Assembly: GCA_029865675.1 (NCBI GenBank)
Contig: JARXAU010000204.1
Location: 1-11,652, forward strand
Source: Rhodoferax sp.
GTDB lineage: Bacteria > Pseudomonadota > Gammaproteobacteria > Burkholderiales > Burkholderiaceae_C
Direction: 5' to 3'
Length of the DNA stretch: 11,652 nt
Shown: positions 1-6,406 of the stretch, piece after piece
Numbering within the stretch: position 1 is the stretch's first letter
How the letters are laid out: every line of letters starts with the position of its first letter
Notes under the pieces: generated by a model
Database searches by the model: none
Told to the model about the DNA's origin: nothing
What the model saw: only the letters and a program-made list of their open reading frames with translations
Translations under genes and position numbers: made by a program

Positions 1-7
1 AAACGGT

Positions 8-29
8 ATAAACGATATGTATCGTTTAT
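8..29. promoter_or_regulatory. Perfect palindrome upstream of the H1-like/RHH gene, candidate operator
   Basis: Two ten-base arms, ATAAACGATA and TATCGTTTAT, are exact reverse complements around a two-base centre (TG). The site ends 27 bases before the ATG of the next gene. The left arm is also part of a tandem near-repeat: AAACGGTAT at 1-9 is followed directly by AAACGATAT at 10-18, with one mismatch. TATAAA at 7-12 could also act as a -10 element, so the palindrome may sit on the promoter. There is no T tract and the centre is too tight for a stable RNA hairpin, so a protein-binding site is more likely than a terminator. The bound protein is unknown; autoregulation by the downstream RHH-like protein is only a hypothesis. 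Confidence 0.5.
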
Positions 30-56
30 TTCACTTCTCGCGCAAGAAAGACTCCC

Positions 57-554
57 ATGGCAACTACTGAATCCACCACTCCTGCGACCACTGCCCCCAC
101 TGCTGCTAAATCGCCAGCGCGCAAACCGGCCGCAACGGCAACCCCTCCAGCCGCTCCGGTTGCTGCAAAAAAGCGCGCTCCAGCCGCTAAGCGCGCCGCC
201 AGTCCCACTGCCAAGCCAGTGCCTGTAGCTGTCCGCGCCAAGACGGACAAGCCCGCTGTGGCGCCGGGCACCGCAGCCACGCCGGCCAAAGCCCAGGTTG
301 CGGTGCCCACCGAAGCCAAAGCGGCGAAAGAGAAGAAGCCAAAAATGGTGCGTGACAGCGTGACCATTCCAAAAGCCGAATACCAGGCACTTGACGTGAT
401 GAAGCATCGCGCAGCGGCGCTCCAAACGATGGTGAAGAAGACAGAACTTATTCGCGCCGGTATCAAGCTCTTGTCCTCGCTGCCGGATGCGGCTTTTCTG
501 GCGGCCATCGCTGCCGTTCCCAGTCTCAAAACCGGTCGTCCATCCAAAGACTGA
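57..554 (+). CDS. Small basic protein with histone-H1-like Ala/Lys/Pro tail and RHH-like C-terminal domain
   Basis: This 165-residue protein has two parts. Residues 1 to about 95 are low complexity, dominated by Ala, Lys, Pro and Thr with short AAK, KPAA and PAAK motifs, like bacterial H1-type tails (AlgP/PhaF/HctB style). Residues about 96-165 are ordinary sequence: VRDSVTIPKAEYQAL, then a helix, then KKTELIRAGIKLL, then a tail ending KTGRPSKD. A strand followed by two helices, the second starting KKTELIRAG, resembles ribbon-helix-helix DNA-binding folds. I recognise the C-terminal block as conserved in Burkholderiales proteins of unknown function. Start: ATG at 57 with AAGAAAG at 44-50, six bases upstream. 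A DNA-binding, nucleoid-associated role is inferred from charge and fold resemblance. It converges with sixA, with five bases between the stop codons. Confidence 0.85.
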   Translation: MATTESTTPATTAPTAAKSPARKPAATATPPAAPVAAKKRAPAAKRAASPTAKPVPVAVRAKTDKPAVAPGTAATPAKAQVAVPTEAKAAKEKKPKMVRDSVTIPKAEYQALDVMKHRAAALQTMVKKTELIRAGIKLLSSLPDAAFLAAIAAVPSLKTGRPSKD

Positions 555-559
555 AGGCG

Positions 560-1027
560 CTACAGCAGGTCAGGTGAAAGTACCGCCACCAATGTGGTCT
601 GCGCCTCGGGCTGTGCGGGGCGCTCGCGCAATCGCAGCCACCAGACGGCTCCTTTTTTTACACTGCAATCGCGGTCATTGAGGCCCATCAGGCGCGAGAC
701 GGTCTGCCCGAGTGTGGGTTGGTGGCCCACCACCACAACACAGCCGCTGGCATGGGGCCAGTTCACCAATTCCAGCAGCTCATCCACACCCGCGAGTGGG
801 GCCAACGCAGCGCTGGTTTTGTATTTGCGGTCCAGGGCACGGGCCGTCTGGTCGGCACGCACTGCAGGACTGGCGAACACCTTGGTCCCTGCGGGTAGCT
901 GGCGATCAAGCCAGGCGCCCATGCGCACGGCCTGTTTTTCTCCTTTTGGGGAAAGCGTGCGCAGCATATCGTCGCCCACAAGTTCGAGATCTATTGCTTC
1001 GGCGTGGCGCCAGAGTACGAGGTCCAT
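560..1027 (-). CDS. sixA: SixA-type phosphohistidine phosphatase (histidine phosphatase superfamily)
   Basis: The 155-residue protein opens with the branch-1 histidine phosphatase motif: R7-H8-A9-E10 (WRHAEA), where His8 is the expected phospho-accepting nucleophile. SPAVRADQTA (S53-A62) supplies the second conserved Arg (R57), and VVVGHQPTLG carries the second catalytic His (H102). No signal peptide is visible, so it should be cytoplasmic. Length fits SixA, which in E. coli dephosphorylates the HPt domain of ArcB; the substrate here cannot be read from sequence. It lies 43 bases downstream of ppk1 on the same strand and is probably cotranscribed, suggesting a role linked to phosphate or polyphosphate metabolism. 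Start: ATG at 1027 with AAGGA seven bases upstream. The symbol reflects the family and not a proven ArcB role. Confidence 0.85.
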   Translation of the reverse strand: MDLVLWRHAEAIDLELVGDDMLRTLSPKGEKQAVRMGAWLDRQLPAGTKVFASPAVRADQTARALDRKYKTSAALAPLAGVDELLELVNWPHASGCVVVVGHQPTLGQTVSRLMGLNDRDCSVKKGAVWWLRLRERPAQPEAQTTLVAVLSPDLL

Positions 1028-1070
1028 GGGGCTGTCCTTTTGCGCAGCGGCGGTTAACGTGAAATAAAGT

Positions 1071-3212
1071 TCATGTCAGGGGGCGCTGCGCGCCCTCATG
1101 AAAGTTGCTGAGTCCATAACGAAGCATCAAAGCCGTCTGCGCGCTGTGGCCCGGACGGCCCGTTCTACTTTGAACACGGTGGTAGCTGCCATCGGGCGCC
1201 ATGTCCCAGGCATCTGCGTCATCGTGCAAATAGGCGAGCAGGCACTCGTCTACCAAGCGCTGGCGTTGCACCGGGTCTGTCACCGGCCAAGCCACCTCAA
1301 TGCGCCGCACCATATTGCGGTTCATCCAGTCGGCACTGGAAAGATAAAGTTCTTCCACGGCGCCTAGTCGAAGATAAAAAACCCGCGAGTGTTCCAAAAA
1401 CCGCCCAATGACAGAGCGCACCCGAATGTTGTCGCTCAGGCCTGGCACCCGCGCTGGCAGCATGCAGGCCCCACGGACGATTAAATCTACCTGGACCCCC
1501 TGGCGACCAGCCTGGAGCAAGGCCTCAATCAGTTCGACGTCGGTCAAGGCATTCATTTTCAAAACAATGCGTGCTGACTCTCCTTTGCCCGCTGCGCCGC
1601 CGAGCACATTGATTTTGTGCAGCAAGTTCTTTTGCAGGGAAAAAGGGGCCACCCACATTTCTTTAAGACGCGGCAGCCGACTCTGGCTGGCCAGGTGGAC
1701 AAACAATTGCTCCATGTCACCTGTGAGTGCGGCGTTGGCCGTGATGTGGCCGATGTCGGTATACAGCCCCGCAGTGGTGGCGTTGTAATTGCCGGTAGAC
1801 AAATGGCCATAGCGTTTGATCTGCTTGCCCTCGCGCCGGGTAATGAGCAGCATCTTGGCATGGGTCTTGAGCCCGACTACACCGTACACGACCTGCGCGC
1901 CAATCGATTCCAACATTTCAGCCCAATTGATGTTGGCTTCCTCGTCAAACCGTGCCTTGAGCTCTACCACCACGGTCACTTCTTTGCCTCTGCGCACGCC
2001 CTCGCGCAACAAGTCCATCAAGGAAGGGTCGGCGCCCGTGCGGTAAATCGTCTGCTTGATGGCCAACACGTCAGGATCAATCACCGCAGCCCGCAGAAAT
2101 GCCAATACGCCGTCGAAGCTCTCAAACGGCTGGTGAAAAACAATGTCGCCCTTTTTTAGCTGATCAAAGATATTCGCATCCGCATGAATTTGACGGGGAA
2201 AACAGGGCTTGTAGTGCCCAAAGCACAAATCGGGGCGTACCAGCAGGTCAATCATCTGGGTCAGACGGACCAGGTTGACCGGACCACTTACGCGGTAAAG
2301 CGACATGGACGGCAAATCGAACTGTTTGAGTAAGAAGTGCGCAAGGTACTCCGAGCAGCTCGAAGACACCTCCAGCCGCACCGCCTCACCGTAGTGGCGA
2401 TGCACCAAGCCCTGACGCAGGGCGGTACGAAGGTTTTGAACATCATCCTCATCGACCGCGAGGTCGGAATGCCGTGTGACGCGGAATTGTGAAAACTGCT
2501 CCACGGTACGGCCCAAAAATAACTCGCTCAAGTGGGCGCGAATCACGCTCGTCAAGGCGACAAACACGGCGCAATCACCTCCCAACTGCGCTGGCAGCCG
2601 AATAATGCGCGGCAGGACCCGCGGCACTTTCACAATGGCTATCTCGTTACTGCGGCCAAACGCGTCCAGCCCCCCCAGCCGAACGATGAAGTTCAGGGCT
2701 TTGTTGGCGACTTGCGGAAACGGGTGGGCGGGGTCGAGTCCGACCGGAATCAGCAGCGGGCGCACCTCTCGCAAAAAGTACTGCTTGACCCAGTGGCGCT
2801 GGGCCGCGTTACGCTCACCATGGGAAATGATTTGGATGCCGTTTTGCTCCAAAGCCGGCAGCAGTGACTCGTTGTACAACGCATACTGGCGCGCCACAAG
2901 CGCGTGCAAAGCGACTGACAAGCGTTCGAATGACCGCACCGAATAACTGCCCTGGCGGTCATCCGCGCGTTTGGCCGTGAGGTGGGGTGCGGCACGCACT
3001 TCGAAAAACTCGTCCAAATTGGAGGAGACGATGCACAGGTAGCGCAAGCGCTCCAAGACAGGCACGTCGGTTCGGGTGGCCCAACTGAAAACGCGCTCGT
3101 TAAACGCCATCAGGCTGTGGTCCCGGTCCAGCAAATGGGGGTGACCCGACTCGGGAAAGGCTTTGGAAGTCGCTCCGCTAGCTTCACTGTCCACGGGATC
3201 TGACGGGGTCAT
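1071..3212 (-). CDS. ppk1: Polyphosphate kinase 1
   Basis: PPK1 reversibly transfers the gamma phosphate of ATP onto inorganic polyphosphate. The 713-residue protein spans the family's usual length: an N-terminal domain (DHSLMAFNERVF, SSNLDEFFEVR), a head domain, and two phospholipase-D-like catalytic domains. The autophosphorylated His lies in GLKTHAKMLLI (about His451, equivalent to E. coli His435), followed by YGHLSTGNYN. The second active-site His is in FLEHSRVFYL (about His608, E. coli His592). The C-terminus keeps SSADWMNRN and RRIEV. The frame also opens with GTG at 3221, but the Shine-Dalgarno-like AGGAAAG runs straight into that GTG and sits eight bases from the ATG at 3212, so I chose 3212. 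It lies 139 bases downstream of the olsB-like gene and 43 upstream of sixA. A Pho box is not obvious in front of it. No truncation or missing catalytic residue was seen. Confidence 0.97.
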   Translation of the reverse strand: MTPSDPVDSEASGATSKAFPESGHPHLLDRDHSLMAFNERVFSWATRTDVPVLERLRYLCIVSSNLDEFFEVRAAPHLTAKRADDRQGSYSVRSFERLSVALHALVARQYALYNESLLPALEQNGIQIISHGERNAAQRHWVKQYFLREVRPLLIPVGLDPAHPFPQVANKALNFIVRLGGLDAFGRSNEIAIVKVPRVLPRIIRLPAQLGGDCAVFVALTSVIRAHLSELFLGRTVEQFSQFRVTRHSDLAVDEDDVQNLRTALRQGLVHRHYGEAVRLEVSSSCSEYLAHFLLKQFDLPSMSLYRVSGPVNLVRLTQMIDLLVRPDLCFGHYKPCFPRQIHADANIFDQLKKGDIVFHQPFESFDGVLAFLRAAVIDPDVLAIKQTIYRTGADPSLMDLLREGVRRGKEVTVVVELKARFDEEANINWAEMLESIGAQVVYGVVGLKTHAKMLLITRREGKQIKRYGHLSTGNYNATTAGLYTDIGHITANAALTGDMEQLFVHLASQSRLPRLKEMWVAPFSLQKNLLHKINVLGGAAGKGESARIVLKMNALTDVELIEALLQAGRQGVQVDLIVRGACMLPARVPGLSDNIRVRSVIGRFLEHSRVFYLRLGAVEELYLSSADWMNRNMVRRIEVAWPVTDPVQRQRLVDECLLAYLHDDADAWDMAPDGSYHRVQSRTGRPGHSAQTALMLRYGLSNFHEGAQRPLT

Positions 3213-3220
3213 GGGCAGCA

Positions 3221-3227
3221 CTTTCCT
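3221..3227 (-). promoter_or_regulatory. Ribosome binding site deciding the ppk1 start
   Basis: On the minus strand AGGAAAG lies eight bases before the ATG at 3212 and directly abuts the upstream in-frame GTG at 3221. The spacing favours the ATG. Confidence 0.55.
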
Positions 3228-3351
3228 GTAGGTTGATTGCGCAGTAAATGTAGTGGGTGCCCCATCTTGCCACCCCTCTCATCATCAATTGAACCTCACA
3301 AACGCTGACGTTAGCGCACCGCCGCTTCCATCGCCGACCAACGAATGAAGT

Positions 3352-4188
3352 TTAGGTGCCCAAGAAGTGTTTCCGATAGCGCGACGGCAGATCGGTCAGC
3401 CGCATCAGCATGGGCAGATCGGCGGAGTTGAAATCTGGGTCCCAGGCCGGCGGCCCCAAGACCTTGGCGCCCAAGCGCAGGTAGCCTTTGATGAGTGCGG
3501 GCGGTTCCACCACCAATGTCGAATCTAGGCGGTCCAGCGGTAGAGGAAGGCGCGGACGCACCTGGTACTCGATGGGTGCCAGGTGGCTTGACTGAAGTTG
3601 CCTCCAAATGCTTGCGGCAGCGTCACCGCACACCATGCCGTTGTGCAACATCGGCACGCTGGCGCAGCCAATCATGGTGTCGAGTCGGTTGCGCGCCATG
3701 AACTCGGCCAACGCACTCCACAAAGCCAGAATGACGCCGCCTTGGCGGTGGTCCCCGTGGACGCAGCTGCGGCCCAGCTCCACCATGCGTTCGCGGATAC
3801 CGCGCAGGCGGGTAAGGTCGAACTCGGTATCGCTGTAGGTGCTGCCCACGCGCTTGGCCTGCACTGGTGTGAGCACGCGATAGGTGCCAATCACCTGCCC
3901 ACTGGCGGCATCCCGCACCAGCAGGTGCTCGCAGAAGTTATCGAAAAGATCGATGTCGTGGCCTGGCAAAGCGGTGTTAAGCCGCGCGCCCATCTCGCCC
4001 GCAAACACCTCGTAGCGCAGCCTCTGGGCGGCCCGCACGTCGTCTTGGTGGCGGGCCCAAGACACCGAAATCCCTGTGGCCTTAGGCGGCTGCTTGGCGT
4101 GGCTGCAGTCAGGGACCCGAATTGCGTTGTGCTGCAACGCGGAGTCCTGAATTGACCAAGGCGCTTGTGACTGTCCCGTAATGTCCAT
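3352..4188 (-). CDS. olsB: OlsB-like GNAT N-acyltransferase (ornithine lipid synthesis family)
   Basis: The 278-residue protein matches the hemolysin/OlsB branch of GNAT (Acetyltransf_5 type). Visible family features, in order: DVRAAQRLRYEVFAGEMGA (about 50-68), FDNFCEHLLVRD (82-93), VIGTYRVLTP (99-108) and ERMVELGRSCVH (133-144), then a Trp/Pro-rich C-terminal half. OlsB joins a 3-hydroxyacyl group from acyl carrier protein to the alpha-amino group of ornithine, giving lyso-ornithine lipid; OlsA, which would complete the lipid, is not in this window. The acyl acceptor here is unproven, and related acyltransferases exist. The frame is open upstream to a TTG at 4284 and an ATG at 4200, but GGAG lies six bases before the ATG at 4188. 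It is upstream of ppk1 on the same strand, 139 bases away, and diverges from the Nudix gene. Confidence 0.7.
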   Translation of the reverse strand: MDITGQSQAPWSIQDSALQHNAIRVPDCSHAKQPPKATGISVSWARHQDDVRAAQRLRYEVFAGEMGARLNTALPGHDIDLFDNFCEHLLVRDAASGQVIGTYRVLTPVQAKRVGSTYSDTEFDLTRLRGIRERMVELGRSCVHGDHRQGGVILALWSALAEFMARNRLDTMIGCASVPMLHNGMVCGDAAASIWRQLQSSHLAPIEYQVRPRLPLPLDRLDSTLVVEPPALIKGYLRLGAKVLGPPAWDPDFNSADLPMLMRLTDLPSRYRKHFLGT

Positions 4189-4194
4189 GCCTGA

Positions 4195-4198
4195 CTCC
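4195..4198 (-). promoter_or_regulatory. Ribosome binding site deciding the olsB-like start
   Basis: GGAG on the minus strand is six bases before the ATG at 4188. The other in-frame ATG at 4200 has only CAGGT directly against it, and the TTG at 4284 has no clear site. Confidence 0.55.
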
Positions 4199-4421
4199 AT
4201 ACCTGTTGCGCGATTGCGACAGACCTGGAGTTTGCGAAAATTGAGTGACAAATTAATGGCGAATTCATGAACTATTGGTTGCAAGATTGCGCGCCAAGCT
4301 GGCGAGTCTTGCCGTAGCGCAGCCCTGCGCCCTTACCATCGCGCTGTGAGCTCGGTTTTCCGCTGGGGCAGTCCGCGCCCCGGGGCTTGTACGCCAGCTT
4401 CGTACCCCAGCTTCCATACCC

Positions 4422-4427
4422 AAGAGG
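4422..4427 (+). promoter_or_regulatory. Ribosome binding site supporting a TTG start of the Nudix gene
   Basis: AAGAGG lies five bases before the TTG at 4433. The in-frame ATG at 4496 has no purine-rich site upstream, and the GTG at 4346 would add a tail without family resemblance. Confidence 0.4.
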
Positions 4428-4432
4428 TGCCA

Positions 4433-5320
4433 TTGACTCTGTTTTCCCTCGCCCCCACTGCCCAGGCTCCGTGCATTTCGAAGTTTGCGCACGCGATGTC
4501 GGCTGCACAACGCCAAGCCCTGGCCGATTTGCAAAGCACTGCGCGCCAAAACCCGCCCCTGGATTACCTTGCGCTGCGCTGTGGGGCACAGCACTTAGGC
4601 TATCTTCCACGCACGCACGCAGTTTGGCTGGCGTCGGCACTGGACGATTGCCATCTGGAGCGGGCGCAAGTGGTGTGGAACGCCTTGCATCTGACCGCCT
4701 CCCGGCGCAGCGCCAAGCTGCAGGCGGCGCTCGCCGATTTGAGGGATCAGGGCCGTGTGGCCGCGTGGCGCCATGAAGAATTTAGCTTTTCAGCGGAAGC
4801 CTCGGTGCAACCCCAAGCCACATTCGCCGAATTTTTTCGCATCGAGCGGGCGGGATTTCGTTTTTTGGGGCTGCCAAGCCATGCGGTACACATCAACGGT
4901 TTTACGCCGGACGGCGCGATGTGGTGCGGGCTGCGAAGTGCTGTCAAGGCCACCGACCCCGGCCTTTGGGACAACTTTACCGCCGGCGGATTGGCAGCTT
5001 CTGAGAGCCTTGCCCAATGCGCGGCGCGTGAACTCTGGGAAGAAGCCGGCTTCAAACTACGGCACTCCTCGCTGCTAGACGATGTCGGCCCAGTGCGCAT
5101 TTCTCGCCCCACCCCAAGCGGCTGGCACGACGAGGTGTTGCACGTCTACAACCTGCAATTGCCCCTCGGTTTCGTTCCGTGCAACCAGGATGGCGAAGTG
5201 CAAGCCTTCGCCTGCCTTTCTGCGCCCGAGGTCATGGCGCAGATTGAGGCGCAGCAGTTCACCGCAGATGCAGCGCTGGCCATTGCCCAAGGCCTCAAGG
5301 CAAGCGACACACCCTCATGA
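4433..5320 (+). CDS. Nudix hydrolase with DUF4743-type N-terminal domain
   Basis: Nudix enzymes hydrolyse nucleoside diphosphates linked to another group, using divalent metal. A perfect Nudix box (G-x5-E-x7-R-E-U-x-E-E-x-G-U) runs from the first Gly of AGGLAASE to AGF, about residues 185-207 of the 295-residue form, with catalytic-type Glu in RELWEE. The preceding part, including GFRFLGLPSHAVHINGFT and MWCGLRS, resembles the DUF4743-plus-Nudix group related to the fungal thiamine pyrophosphokinase-linked Nudix domain; the true substrate is unknown. Start is uncertain: TTG at 4433 has AAGAGG upstream, ATG at 4496 would give 274 residues without loss of the Nudix box, and GTG at 4346 gives 324. 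Its last bases overlap the next gene as ATGA, indicating translational coupling with the cation channel. Confidence 0.85.
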   Translation: MTLFSLAPTAQAPCISKFAHAMSAAQRQALADLQSTARQNPPLDYLALRCGAQHLGYLPRTHAVWLASALDDCHLERAQVVWNALHLTASRRSAKLQAALADLRDQGRVAAWRHEEFSFSAEASVQPQATFAEFFRIERAGFRFLGLPSHAVHINGFTPDGAMWCGLRSAVKATDPGLWDNFTAGGLAASESLAQCAARELWEEAGFKLRHSSLLDDVGPVRISRPTPSGWHDEVLHVYNLQLPLGFVPCNQDGEVQAFACLSAPEVMAQIEAQQFTADAALAIAQGLKASDTPS

Positions 5321-6342
5321 CCAAAAAACCTGCACAACACCCGCCAGAAACCTATGGTGCCGACACCCATGGCCTGGTCTGCGGCTTTCTGTTTGGCCAT
5401 GATGGCGTGGGCCAGGCTCTAGAGGCCCAAGCGGCTTTGCAGTGCCTGGCAAACCCAGCCACGCAAACGGGTTTTATCTGGCTGCATTTCACATTGGCGC
5501 AGGTCAGCGCAGAAAAGTGGTTGCGCCAAAATTTAGCCCTGTCAGACGTGTTTTACGAGAGCCTGCGAGAGCCGTCACGGTCTACCCGGGTAGAGCTGGA
5601 CGATGGCACCTTGGTCGCGGTCATCAACGACGTGCATTACGACTTTGCCTTCGAGCCGTCCGACATTTCTACGCTCTGGCTGTCTGTCGGCCAACATTTG
5701 GTCGTCACCGCGCGCATCCAACCCCTGCGCTCCGTAGACCGCCTCCGTGACGCCGTTCGGCGGGGCGTGAAGCTTGCTTCGCCCGTAGCGCTGCTGGTTC
5801 ACCTCATGCATGACCAGGGCGATGCGCTGGCCCATATCGTGCGTGAAATCACCACCCGGATTGACGCCATCGAAGACAAGCTTCTGGCCGGACGCCTGGA
5901 GACCAAGCGCGCTGACCTGGGCGTATCGCGCCGCTTGTTGGTTCGGCTGCAGCGCCTCTTGGCACCTGAGCCCGCCGCCCTGTTCCGCTTGTTGAAAAAA
6001 CCACCGCCCTGGATCCGCGAGGCCGACATTGAAGACCTGCACCAGTCGTCCGAAGAATTCAATGTGGCGCTTAGCGACATGGCCGCCCTGCAAGAGCGCA
6101 TCAAACTGCTCCAAGAAGAAATTGCAGGCCGTGTGGCCGAGGCCAACAACCGCAGCCTGTTTGTGCTGACGGTGGTTACCGTGATGGCGCTGCCCATCAA
6201 CATCATGGCCGGCCTGTTTGGCATGAACGTGGGCGGCATTCCGCTGGCCGATCACCCGGCGGGCTTTTGGGTGGTGGTGGCGGTGATCGTCAGCTTTACC
6301 GCCGTGGCCGCTTGGATCGTTTTTCGCAAAGACCGTGACTAA
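5317..6342 (+). CDS. CorA/ZntB-family divalent cation channel or transporter
   Basis: The 341-residue protein has the CorA layout: a soluble N-terminal alpha/beta part to about 150, a long charged helix region (about 155-280, including LQERIKLLQEEIAGRVAEANNRS), and two C-terminal membrane helices at about 280-300 and 315-336. Between them is the family signature Gly-Met-Asn at 302-304, followed by VGGIP as in ZntB-like proteins. CorA-type pentamers conduct Mg2+, Co2+ or Ni2+, while ZntB moves Zn2+; the sequence does not settle the ion, though VGGIP leans toward the ZntB side. The start ATG at 5317 lies inside the ATGA overlap with the Nudix gene, so the two are cotranscribed. The Nudix enzyme needs divalent metal, but a functional link is only inferred. 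A strong hairpin terminator follows 13 bases after the stop. Confidence 0.92.
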   Translation: MTKKPAQHPPETYGADTHGLVCGFLFGHDGVGQALEAQAALQCLANPATQTGFIWLHFTLAQVSAEKWLRQNLALSDVFYESLREPSRSTRVELDDGTLVAVINDVHYDFAFEPSDISTLWLSVGQHLVVTARIQPLRSVDRLRDAVRRGVKLASPVALLVHLMHDQGDALAHIVREITTRIDAIEDKLLAGRLETKRADLGVSRRLLVRLQRLLAPEPAALFRLLKKPPPWIREADIEDLHQSSEEFNVALSDMAALQERIKLLQEEIAGRVAEANNRSLFVLTVVTVMALPINIMAGLFGMNVGGIPLADHPAGFWVVVAVIVSFTAVAAWIVFRKDRD

Positions 6343-6355
6343 TTCCCTTCCATGT

Positions 6356-6392
6356 AAAAAGCCGCTGGTGTCCTCAGGCACCAGCGGCTTTT
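6356..6392. terminator. Bidirectional hairpin terminator between convergent genes
   Basis: A perfect ten-base-pair GC-rich stem (GCCGCTGGTG at 6361-6370 and CACCAGCGGC at 6379-6388) encloses an eight-base loop. It is flanked by five A before and four T after, so each strand ends its hairpin with a T run. It lies between the stop of the cation channel (6342) and the stop of the metallophosphoesterase (6407) and can terminate both. Confidence 0.9.
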
Positions 6393-6406
6393 GCATGCCC
6401 AGCCGT

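Larger units (their letters stand above)
4189..4432. other. Divergent intergenic region between the olsB-like and Nudix genes
   Basis: These 244 bases separate two divergent genes, so promoters for both should lie here. An AT-rich patch at about 4230-4285 is the likely promoter area, but no -35/-10 pair stood out on either strand. Isolated Pho-half-site-like words on the minus strand (TTGTCAC, CTGTCGC) are 29 bases apart, which does not match the 11-base period of Pho boxes. A short five-base inverted repeat, CGCCA-AGC-TGGCG, lies near 4292-4304. No small gene is supported. Confidence 0.4.

Noticed and set aside
26..547. 173-residue open frame on the minus strand opposite the H1-like gene
   Set aside because: It mirrors the low-complexity plus-strand gene, has an Ala/Val-rich composition expected of a GC-rich shadow, and no ribosome binding site or family motif.
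594..1067. Long plus-strand open frames opposite sixA
   Set aside because: sixA on the other strand has intact catalytic motifs; the plus-strand frames show no recognisable domain.
1617..2159. 180-residue plus-strand frame inside ppk1
   Set aside because: Lies wholly opposite conserved ppk1 catalytic sequence, so it is an antisense artefact of codon bias.
3303..3316. Short palindrome CGCTGACGTTAGCG between the olsB-like gene and ppk1
   Set aside because: A 14-base element with a wobble pair, without a convincing T tract; too weak to call a terminator or operator.
3598..4155. 185-residue plus-strand frame opposite the olsB-like gene
   Set aside because: Antisense to GNAT motifs, with no recognisable domain and no clear start site.
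4265..4640. Two minus-strand frames overlapping the Nudix start region
   Set aside because: They overlap each other and the Nudix reading frame, show no family resemblance and would sit in the divergent promoter region.
5575..6396. 273-residue minus-strand frame opposite the cation channel
   Set aside because: It is His/Gln/Gly-rich nonsense antisense to a membrane protein and runs through the terminator hairpin.
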